In this document: in pieces, positions 36,501 through 48,500 of the stretch
How the letters are laid out: each line of letters begins with the position of its first letter
How positions within the stretch are numbered: the stretch's first letter is position 1
Origin: Patiria miniata
Taxonomy: Eukaryota > Echinodermata > Asteroidea > Valvatida > Asterinidae
NCBI RefSeq assembly: GCF_015706575.1
Contig: NW_024037057.1
Location: forward strand, 8,923,203-8,987,202
Length of the DNA stretch: 64,000 nucleotides
Direction of reading: 5' to 3'
The notes under the pieces: generated by a model
The model's input: the letters and a program-made list of their open reading frames with translations, nothing else
Told to the model about the DNA's origin: nothing
Database searches by the model: none
Made by a program: the position numbers and the translations under genes

Positions 36501-39500
36501 GCGGGGCTCGGACCACAATCTCACGATCATGAATCCTGTGCCCTACCGCTAGACCGCACTTGCCCCCTTCTTTTTATTGCTGCACTGTCCCACTTCCACA
36601 AACCTCTTGCTGTGATGTGGGATCTTTGTCGTTTCTTTCAACTGAAGGGACCGTTCACTATGCTTCTACACAACTCTTTGATGCTCACTCAGGTGATGCT
36701 GGTATGGTCCGCAATCCGATCTACGATTCGGCTGAGGGTATGCCCCAATACCGCCCAAAGCCGGCCGTGCCGCCCAAACCGGTAAGTTTCACTCTTCGCC
36801 AAATCGTTTTTAATGCTGCGCTGTTTACTAACTAATGCCTGCCAATTTTGTGTCCCCAGAATATCTTTGCTTTTAAAACAGCTTGGTTTTAGTGGTGAGC
36901 AGTTGTATAAGCCTAACTTGACTCAAGTTGAGATAAATTTCATTGCATTCAATACAGGGTGAGTAAACAAAAAATGTTGGGACCATTGTTTTAGGGAAGT
37001 TCTGCATGAAGCATTTTTTAAATCGAATATGAAAGCCCAATTCATGAGCTTTCTTTTGGTAGAAGAATCATTCAAATCACTCATGTACTTTTCAAGTTCC
37101 AGAGTTTTAAACACAACCGCAGTTTTAAGGTTCTGTCCACGGATCACATAAAAGTTCAGTGTTCTTTCAGCAAAACAAATCACATAGGGATGTGTGTGAA
37201 TTGTTTTCATTTTGCTGAAAGAATGCACGCCTTTTTGTGATCCGTGGACAGAACCTTAAAACGGTGGTTGTGTTTAAAATTCCGTTACTTGAAAAGTACA
37301 TGAGTGATTTGAATGATTCTTGTACTAAAAGAAAGTTTATGAATTGGGCTTTCATATCCTAGATTTTGAAAGTGCTACATGCAGAACTTCAATAAAACAA
37401 AAGTCCCGACATTTGGGTTTCATTTTTTTTTTACTCGCCCTGTACTTTGGAAGCTTGATGTTATCATGAAAAAGTTCTGCCGTCAAAAGAGACTCCTTTG
37501 ATGCTTTAAATCTTTTCCAATGGACACACAAACTGCAAAACTTTGAGTTGTCAAGTAGATAAGTGCTTTATTTTAAAACCCTTTTGTTGTTTTGTTCAAT
37601 TCAGGCGTGATTGTTTTGTTGAAAAGAGGGTTTAAGTATAGAGTACTGAAATGTGACGTCAGCTGTCATTGTTCTGGTACACTCGGGTTTGTGTGCTGAC
37701 GTCTTCACTTGGCGTGGAACAGAATACGCAGCACACTTCGGTACTCTATAGTATTAATCCAAAACTTTAGTTCTTTTGCAATTTTTGGAAATATCACCTT
37801 TTTTGGGACAATTTTTTTAGTCTACCGGATTCGATGAAATTTGATTTTTGCATGAGATTTGTCGATGATTATATTTTTTTCTACTGATACTGAGGCATTG
37901 GGAATGACAAAAATGATTCTGGATTCATAACTAGTTGAACCGTTTATGCAATCCGTTTATAGCTTGATCCATGGTTTGACTAACCAGGCTGACTAGGTGG
38001 AGGACATGCAGTTAACGGATTTGTACTTCTTTTTTTTGTTCAAAATTCTACTAATTTTAATACTAGGCTTGATAATGTTTAAAAGACAATGCCATGCTTG
38101 TGATTTTAAAAGTGCTGACACTCTTGCTTGGTGTATAAGAGTTAATAATTTCCCCATTTATTTGTTTGTTTTTTTGTTTTTTGGGTTTTTTTTGTTTCTG
38201 ATTTACATGTTGATTACGCATTTTTTTTCCAACCTTTCAGTTGTTACTTTCATCCTGTTTATTAAAATGTATTTTTTTCTCTCAAAATGTAAAAGTTCTT
38301 GCAAGATCAGTCGAACAAGCTGTTGTGGGGATGGGAAGAAGTTGCAACAGATGTTCTCCACACATTTTTTCCTCACACATTGCTCATGCTAATACATTAC
38401 ATCTTACACAAATTAATTTCATGAAGAGAGGGGGGGGGGGGCATTTACCCACTTGTATTGGTGCAGAAATATGCTCCTAAACATTTTTGTACAATATTCA
38501 GCAGATCACCAATATAACAAACACCGCTCTTTTCGTTAATATCGGACACCCACTTCAGCTGCCAAGTTTCATGTACAATCATGTCCAGCACAGGTGGCCC
38601 GAAAACACGTTCTGAACAATCTCTTGTGGTCCCCAATATAAACGTTATAGGTTTTTAATTGATTGTATAAAAAAAATAAAAGTTTGTGAATCTTTTATGA
38701 CGTTTAATTCAAAGTAGTTCTTAGAAAAACAAAAACATATCAAAATGCTGACTCTCTCTGGAAACCTGTTTGCTTTCTTCTGTACTTATTCCGCCCCGCT
38801 TTAAGCTGAATATGGCCAATTACCAACACGTTGCCGAAAAACTTAGCAAACCCCGGGACCCCATAGGCGGAGGCGGGGCCGGACTGGTACGCCCCAACCA
38901 CCTCCCCTTCACTGGTACGACATCGACGACACCGAGGCACCCCCTCAGGGCCCCCTTAGCTACCCCCGAAAAGGGGGTCTTCTCGAGCCCTATGGAAGCC
39001 ATAAAACATGCGCTTGGTGTTGGGGAATATGGCAACTCACAGGATGTTCAAGCGAGAGGGATGGTAGGTTTGCAAACTAAAACGGAAAAGAAATTAATCT
39101 AAAACAAATGGTTTGTGCTGGCCGGTAGTAGCTAACTTGACGGGTATGTCCTGATATTAGCAGAGGGATGCTCAGATGTTGTCGTGAATTTTGAAAGTTC
39201 AAAATTTCTTGTCCTATCAGTGGGATATGAAGAAATCTAAAATGCCAAATTGTAGTTGAAGACAGCTGGCCACTAATATTTTCTTCAGCCAGTGAGTGAC
39301 TAATTGTTCCAATAGGCTTCATTCACGAGTCGGCCATATTTGATTGAAAGCGAGGCAAAATCTTCATTTTTGGAACTTGCAAATAGAAACGAAAGCTATG
39401 AAATAAAGTTAATTACAAATTAATACCAGTCTGCTCTGATGAATAATTTCAAATTTGTCTGAAGCCACATTTAAAAGAAAATTGAAAGTGAGGCTTGGAA

Positions 39501-42500
39501 CGCATAAATAGTCTGGCACCATCCCATTCAACAGTTTACAATTTATAGAATACATTCAGGGAACATGATCAAAAATGGCTGCCTCGTGAATATACAGGTC
39601 TATAAAGGCTGCTAGTTCAGGAAAATCAGCTGCCACAAAATACTTGGATGGAACTGTATTGAATTGTGGGAACCCAAACTAAAGGCAGCCAATCATGATC
39701 CAGTATTCAGACAAATTGGCCAATGAGAGAACTTTAAAATTTAGCCTGTACCAATGCCCTGTGGGTATGAGCAGGACATAAATTAACTGATGTCCCTAAA
39801 CCATATGTGACCTGCAATAGCATAATGAGGAATAACCCCCACCTTTGACTTTTCAAGTGATGCACATCATGTTAAAGCGAAAATCGTTGGCGTTTTAATG
39901 ATACCAAATTTATTTCTGTAGCTGAATTCACTCCAAAGATATGCCGCAGGAACTCCAACAGTGTTCCGCCAATCCTCGCCAACACCATTTCGAGAAAAAC
40001 GGCTTTGAAAAAAAGATTTGCTTTGCGCCGCCAACGGCAGTGATAAACGTTTTTCAGTTGCTGTTTTTTTTTTCACTTTTGGGGGTGTTTTTCCCCACAA
40101 AAACGCATAGTGTGAATCTTGGATACCTTGACTACTCAAAAATACAAAACAACAATTATCAATTTTGACATGATTTTTCTACTGTTATCCGACTTAAGGC
40201 GGATAACAGTAGAAACAAGATTTTGGGGGGCACTCCTCTTTTGCCTCAGTAGGTCAAATATGGCATGATTGCTACTTTGATTCGTAGCATTTGAGCATCC
40301 GTATGTTAATATTGTGGATATTCCCTCAGCTAAAGTAGCTCATTTAACACCCTCAAAAAATACTAGTTTCAGTTTGCGTTACTAATCTCTTTAGTTTTTA
40401 TACATTGCAACCATTAACACTCATGCTAATCATGCTTAGAATATTACTAGCGGGAAACTTGTACATGGTGTGTTTTCTTTTCTAATCGACTAAAAGAAAT
40501 AATTAATTTTGCTGTGGTTGGCAAACTTTTGAGTTTGATTGAAAGTAGTTTGCTTTCTCTTGGTGGAGGACTAGGTTTTTTTTAAACAGCTACTAAACTA
40601 TCCTTTCCTGCCCAATCCCAAATAAATCGTACACAATTTAAAATATATATATATATATAAAATAAAGCTTGATGCTTGCTACAAAAAAAAAAGTGTTGTG
40701 GTGTTATTTTCCATTAAAGATTAAAAGGGATTTTTGTAGTAGTGGTGTACGTGTAGCTTAGATAGCTGGTTTTGACTTTTTGGTATCGAGTTTTGGGTGT
40801 ACGTGTACATGTTCAATTGAATATGCAGCTGCTGCCATAGTCGTTGGGATAAGACGGAAAACAAAAATACAAATCAGGTAGGGTTCAAAATTATGATGTA
40901 TGATTGGTACAAAGTTTCACGGATCAAATTCTCAGATTATACATGTTATAGGGACTGACACCCAGAATTTGGGTACAAATGACCAGAAATCAGGTAAAAT
41001 ACCCAGTTCATGGAAACTCCCACATATTGAGTGCCGGGTACACCACCCAGTTTATGGGGTATTAAGGCACAGATGCAGAGTACAACACACAGTTTATTGG
41101 GTACAAACACAGATGTGGAGTACACCACCCACACACCCAGTGTGGAGTACACGACCCGGATTATGGGACATCACCCAGATTATGAGGTACAAACATCCTT
41201 ATTATATCGGATATTAACACCCAGATTACAGGGTACAAACACCCAGACTATATGGGATATTAGCACCCAGATTATGGGGTTCAAACACCCAAATGTGGAA
41301 AACAACAAGATGTCAAGGTCGAGTGTGGGAAAACCTTGTGGTTGATGTGTTTACCACCCTTTTGGTGTCTTACGTTAATTGTTTTCTCATCAACTTTGGA
41401 AGTGGTGGTGGTTTTATTTCACTGTTTGCAGCAGTTTCTTTCTTTAAGAAATAGATTTTAAAATATGTGTGTACATTGGGTATGTTTTGTTAGATATGTT
41501 TACCTTTTAAGCAAAATATCCCTGTGTTATATCCCATCATACCCGAGAGATTCCTTTTTAACAGACGTATGGTAACGAAAACAGTTGGCTTTGCTGGCTT
41601 GCATGTAGGATCCAGGACATTTTGCAGGATCATTTTAAAAGTAACACTTAAAAAGAATCAAAAACCTAAAATACAAATGGATTACGAACACTTAAATGAA
41701 AAGCCTGACTTCGTTTGCATTCGCTGAGTCTTGGACTGGCTGAAATTGCATGAAAAAGAAATGGCTGGCCAATTTGAAAGAAGGAAAACAAACTTATTAT
41801 GAGCAGTTTCCAACAAAGGTTTGTACATGTTTAGTAGTCTTCTGTTTGGTGTGAGTGGAACATCGCCACAAAAGTGTTCTGTGATATTTTCCTAAAATGG
41901 CACAAGATTGAAGTTAGAGTACCTTATTGAATGCAGAGGCAGTATGCTCCACAAACACTAAGAAGGGGCCATTCATCTTCAAGCAAAAACTTGATGAACA
42001 GGGCTGAAGGTTTTGTTTTTTAAGAATGTCAAAGTGTTCTGTTTAATGAAAAAGTCTTTCTAATTGAAAATGAAAGTGAAAAATAGGTCATGCAACTATG
42101 ACATAATATCACACTTAAGTTGTTATGGGATTGACCAATCAGTAACGAGGATTGGAATTTGCCTGAAGATAAGTGAAGACGATTAAAAGCACCCCTTGCC
42201 CCAGGTTATCTTTGTAAGCGTGTGTTTGTTAATAATTATACAGGCCAAGCTCATTGAGATGCTAAGTACGGAAAGCACATAAGCAGTTTTGAAATGCTAT
42301 GTATAGAAATGGGTTTATGTCCAAATTGCATGTGATGAATTTCCATAGGTGCTCAGCATGTAAAATTGATTTTGTCATCAATATTTTCTACTTGGCTTTT
42401 GTCAACTGAGGCCCAACTTACTGCTATATACATGTTTTTGCTAAGCGAATCAAGTGAGCGGAGTTGTGCATGTAATGAACTCCTTCTGTCGGGAAATAAA

Positions 42501-45500
42501 AAATTGTTCCAAAAGATTCACACCCTGCTACAGCCAACCTGTTCCTTCCCCCACACCCCCAACGGCGTGGGGGTGACGCCTCAGTCGCCCCTCAAACCCA
42601 GTCCTTCCCCCCTCCCAGACTAATTTGTTAGTCCTATAAGTGACCATGGTTAACACATTAAACAGAAATTGGGCGTCCCCCACTGTTGATCCCCACTGTA
42701 ACATCCAGCCCCCTCCCCACCCTATGACTCTATGGCGAGAACCCTGCCTATACACAGCTGCCCTCCCCCCCCCCCACCCCTACCCCCACCCATCTGTATA
42801 TTCGTCAATGGATTTGTTCCCAATACCAGACAGTAGTACTAAACAAAAAAGATACTGAATGCATCATACAATAACTTGAAGTTAGAAGCTGATGTGTGGA
42901 AGATCTGAAGGAGCACAGAATCATTTTCCTAAATTAGAAATTGGTTAACCCTCCTACTGTTTAAGAAGTCACCAATGGTCAACATGTTTGTATCTCACCT
43001 CCTGGCATACTGAGTACAAACCAGTGGGGGTCTTGAGCAATATTGGCCCAAGTAATAACCAGGCTGACAATGCATGTTACCATAGGAGGGCTAATTAGTA
43101 GCCAAAATGTCACAATATTTAGAAATGTGCTGATAGTGCCTGGCTCCCAGTTGCTTTTTTTCCCCCTGCATGTAAACATGCTGAGTAATTTTATTTGGCC
43201 TATAAGTGCCTGTGACATTGGTCTTAACGTTTTGGAGAAAAAAAATGAAATTCCTAGCTTGTTTCGACAGTAGGATTTGTCATTTTTACTACAGTAAGCA
43301 AATTTGCTAAGCTGAATTTCGAATTGCCTGCTTAATGCTTAGCAGCTGAATGAGCTTTGGTCCTGTTTTCCATCCCTTCTGTTGTGATGCATGGCTCACT
43401 GAGACCACATCCAAATGACTTGGGCTATGGCTTCCAAGACACATACCCTTATGGAAACGGCTTAAGCCACATCCCATCAAGGTCAATAGCCACTTCCCGT
43501 ATGGCTCAGTCTATAAATTTAGGGTCCAATGTTTTTCCCTGTTACATCTGACGTCAATGATTATATCGGACCATCACTTTCACCTCATTTCTGGACTAAA
43601 TTTTTTTCCGACAGAGACAACGGGGCAACAGAGGTCACGCTGCAGATGACGGTTCAGGGGACGTGGATCCGTCCGACCCCACCTATGCCGCGGTCATAAA
43701 GAAGCCTGGCTTTGATAAGGTTGTCAACGAGTTTGAAAAGCAGCTGCCGAAGGGTGAGGAAGATGTGTGATTTGACTTCTGATCGGGCTTGTGATTTGAC
43801 TTGTGGTGACTAACGATTGGCTTGTGATTGAGGTGTGGGATGACTTGAGATAGACTTATGATTGGCTCGCAATGGACTTGTGATGACTTGCAATTGACTT
43901 GTGGTTGACTTGTGATGATTTGTGACTGACTTGTGATGATTTGTGACTGGCTTGTGATGATTTGTGACTGGCTTGTGATGATTTGAGATTGACTTGTGAC
44001 TGACTTGTGACTGACTTGTGATAAATTGTGATGAATTGTGGCTGGCTTGTGATGATTAACATGTATGACTGACTTGTGATTGACATGTGACTGATTTGTG
44101 AGTGGCTTGTGATGATTTGTGACTGGCTTGTGATGATTTTTGACTGGCTTGTGGTGATTTGTGAGTGGCTTGTGATGATTTGTGACTGGCTTGTGATGAT
44201 TTGTGACTGGCTTGTGATGATTTGTGACTGGCTTGTGATGATTCACATGTATGACTGACTTGTGACTGACTTGTGATGATTTGAGACTGACTTGTCACGA
44301 CTTGTAACCTGACTTGTGATTGACTTGTGATTAGACTAAGATTGGCTGGCAATGGACTTGTGATTACTTATGATGACTTGTGATTGATTTGGGACCACTT
44401 GTGATTTAGCTTGCGGATGACTAGCAATTTGACTTGTGATTTATGACTCTTGCGCACCCGATCACAGGCAACACAAGCAGCGACAGTGACAGTAAAGGCA
44501 GCGCTGAGGCGGACCGATACCACCCCCACCGGAAGAAGCGAGGCAGCTTCCGCAAACGAAAGAACAAAGACGTGCGTCAAGGAGAAAATAACGACAATAG
44601 CGGCCACCAGGACGACGGCACGTACGCGGAGGTCGTGTTCTCTCCGGGCGTTGAAGGGGTAAGTGAAACAAGTCCTTTCTCTTTGAAGTGATAAGCTTTG
44701 GCTTTATAGCACTTAGCATAAATTAACATAAATTAACATAAAGTGTAAAAATTAACATAAAGTCACACAAAGCAACTGTAACAAGCAACTCTATATTCGC
44801 AGCAAGCTTTCGAAACCTTCGGGAAGAACAACGCACATTTTCCTTTTTTCTGAAACATAAAAAGGCAAAAGCTTTTCGGTTGTTGAAGGAAACGTATTAT
44901 TGGCAAGGTAACCGGAGTACCGGTAATTACTGCTTTCAAGGATTGCATAAATTGTTTTCCTTTTTTGAAAATTTGCTTGCTTTTGTTTTGGGAATAAATT
45001 TTGTGTTTACACATGGTAATTGTCTATTGTCTATTGTTCCTTCTGCTTGCTTGAAAAAATATTGACTTACTGTTGGATTCCTTTTACCATAACGAAAGAA
45101 AATTAATATATTTAGTTAAAGCGTGAAGAACGAGTTGTGCTGATCATATGACCAAGTTGGAATCTGGGCCAATTGTGAAAATCAACATCGCCATTAAATT
45201 GAGTTACTGCTAATGGCTCAATAATCAGGGGAAAAAAAGGGTAGCATTTTAACTTGGGCAGACATTCTGTTTTCATTGCTAATATAATGCCAAACCTTAT
45301 TTTACTTTAGTTATTTAGTTTATGTTCCGCTCTTCCTAATTCCCTTTCCCGGATCGGCCGATTGATCAGGTCGACCCCAAAGTCCGAAACAGGCAGCTTC
45401 GGGAGGAGGAGAAGAATCGCAAGAAGGAAGAGAAACGAAAACAGGCTGCCGATAAGAAAATGGTCAAGGTAACCAGATTGAGCCCTCATTTGACCCTTAC

Positions 45501-48500
45501 CTGACCCCTAGGTCAAAACGGAAGCAGGCAGCCAATAAGAAAATGGTCAAGGTAACCGGATTGAGTCCTAACTTGACCCCTAACTGGACCCCTAACCTGA
45601 CCCCTAGGTCAAAACGGAAGCAGGCAGCCGATAAGAAAATGGTCAAGGTGACCAGATTGAGCCATAATTTGACCCTAACTTGACCCCTAACCTTACCCTT
45701 AGGTCAAAATGAAAGCAGGCTGCCGATAAGAAAATGGTCAAGGTAACCGGATTGAGCCATAATTTGACCCTAACTTGACCCCTAACCTGACCCCTAGGTT
45801 AATGCCCGTCTCATGAGTTGTCCTTTGACAGTCACAATACCCCATGCTGCAGAGTTTTGCTTTACTAAATTACCAAACACCACCTCCGGTCCAAACCCCT
45901 GCACAATATTTTGTTGGTCACACTCGGAAATGTAAGCAATGTGCAAATTGTCAATAACAAAAATGTAAACAGTATGCATACCACATGTAGTACGGCAATG
46001 GCAGCCATTTTGAAAATTTTGAATTTCTTTTGTAATTCTGCCTATATATTTTTTCAAAGAACACATCTGCGATGGCCCTATAGCCAAGTATCTTTCTTAA
46101 GACATACTCTGACTGTGTGCCAAATGCCACGCTTGTATCATCAAAGGCACAATTCCCCCAAATATTTCCCCTCTCCGCCCCACTATAATAATGCCACTCA
46201 TTCTCTTACTAGACTTTGACTGCTGTGGTCTGGTGGCGGATACTCTCTGTAGTGTAAGACTTCAGCCCTGGTGGTGGGATTTTTCGAACTCAATTAAAGA
46301 ATAAAAAGATGCTTTCAAAGAATTAAGCTTAAGCTACATTCACCTCTGTGTGTGGAAACTGACGGCCATTTCAGACTTGCAGTGCGTGCCAAAATAAGTC
46401 ATTCTGAAGATTAGAATTAAGCTCAGCGTTTGAACCTATTGAGGATTGACGAGGCGTGAAGATTGATTGTAGCAGTCGTTTACAAAGACTCCAGGTCCAG
46501 TGAATTAATAAGCCATTTTGCGAGTGACCTATACCCTTTGGGATTTAGATTTGGAAAACATCTGGTACACTGACTTGCTCAGAATGCTTGGCACATGTTA
46601 ACTTTGAATTCTCCAGACCAAAGACACTGTTGCTAATCACATGATTCGGGGCAAGCTGTTGCATAGTTACGTAAGAGACGCTCAGCACCAATACATCGTT
46701 CACAATGGGTGAGAATGGCACAAAGACACCAGACCATACTGGAGCTGGGGGTTGCTAGCATAAGCATTGCCCCGAATCACGTAATAAAGTAACAGTCTCT
46801 TGGGTTAGGAGAATGCAAAGTAAATACGTGCAAAGCATTTGATTAAGTCAGCTTTCCAGATTTTATTCAAATTTAACTTGCAAATGGCTTATTAGGGCTT
46901 GAACTTGTGGCCCATCTAAAACCAAACTCTGTGTGGGTCCACTTGAGTCAGTCTAATTGGCATTATTTTTTGGCGTGACTGTAGAACGCTGGTCTAAAAC
47001 AGATGTTACACTTCCTACTTCCAAACAGGCACAGAAACGGCAACAGCCGAAGCAACGCCAAAAATCAAATAAGAAGAATGTGAAGAAACCACCAGCCTAT
47101 GCACCCTACCTTGACACCAAACCCAAGGGGGAGGCCCTTGAGACCTTGGTCACGGAGGAAGACCCCGTGCCCAAGTTTGTCAAGAAATGTATAGAGTTCA
47201 TCGATAGAGAAGGTCAGTTGAATTTTTAGCTCTTTGTTTTCTGTACAGGTATGCAACTTTTCCTCGGATAAGCTGATTTCCTTGTTGTTTACTTCTCATG
47301 AATGCCATTACAAATTGAAAATACCATACAAAGTCTTGTGTGTTTTGGAATTTGCTGGTTTGTTTTGTAAATTCCCAGTTGCGTGCCTGTCTGTAGCTCA
47401 AAATTTCTAAAGAAACATGAGATGTTTAGAAACCATGGCTTCATCTCCACTTTCGTCTTCATCTCAAGAATACTTCGTTCAAACCTAAATGAAAATACAT
47501 GAGCCATTGGCCTTGTGTGTCCAACTTTGGTCTTAAAGGGAATATACATCATTTGCTTTTGCTGTAATTTTCAGAAATGGATGGAATTGGGGGGTTGGAA
47601 ATATATAGCAAATATAGTTACACTGACTTTTTTGGGGTTTTGGGTTCGAAAAAGCTATAAAAACCAAGAAAAACGATCATTTTCCTGTAGTCTGGTTCCC
47701 TGACTCCATATAAGAAGAAACAGAGCAGTTTACATACACTGGGGAATTGTAAGGTCAGGGAACCAGTCTAGCTGGCTCGTACCCGTTCATAGGTTTGTAA
47801 TCGATTGCAAACAAGTGCGATGGTCAATTGGGGCCAGTATTTGAAAAAAAAAGCCAGTTGTTTCCAACGCTGATCGGCCGATCAGCGTTGGAAATTGATA
47901 CAAAAATACCACTTTTCTTGAAAATGGCAGTATACCAGGTGCCATGATTTTACAGGATGCTTTACACTGTCATTCACTAACAGTCCAGCAAGGTATTTCA
48001 AAATGATTTGGTAGTTTTATTTTTTGATGTTTGCAAATGTTGTATTTTCCCTTTAAAAGCAGAAAAAGGGACCAATACTGGAGTCTGACAAGTTAGGGAC
48101 TAAAAACGGTCTGTTGTTGAGATCTTCTTAACCCCTTGTGGTTTCCATACAGGGGTCGGTCAAGAGGGTATCTACAGAGTATCGGGGAAGCAGGCTGATT
48201 GTGATGCACTCACGGTAATGTTCAAGGAAGGTAAGAGCAAAGTATATCAGGAAGGTAAGGGTAAAATATATCAGGAAGTTAAGGGTAAAATATATCAAGA
48301 AGGTCAGAGTAAAATATATTAGGAAGGTAAGGGTATAATATATCAGGAAGGTAAGAGTAAAATAGATCAAGAAGGTAAGAGTAAAATATATCAGCAAGGT
48401 AAGGGTATAATATATCAGGAAGGTAAGAGTAAAATAGATCAAGAAGGTAAGAGTAAAATATATTAGGAAGGTAAGGGTATAATATATCAGGAAGGTAAGA

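Larger units (their letters stand above)
39064..43614 (+). other. Intron of 4.5 kb
   Basis: Holds a perfect palindrome at 40167-40206, CACCCAGATTATGGGGTACAA repeats at 40920-41325, and C-rich tracts at 42540-42790. The rest (39064-40166, 41330-42540, 42800-43614) is AT-rich with no supported exon. Confidence 0.55.

Noticed and set aside
42525..42622. Pro-rich open stretch behind a CTACAG acceptor-like site in the w21-w22 intron
   Set aside because: No usable donor before the in-frame TAA; C-rich composition explains the proline content.
43357..43551. Open frame with Tyr/Gly-rich residues just upstream of exon w22
   Set aside because: No acceptor in phase and no donor; no similarity to p190.
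43683..44246. 187-codon minus-strand frame of HHKPVTN repeats
   Set aside because: Artefact of the TTGTGA minisatellite; no splice or start context, opposite to the host gene.
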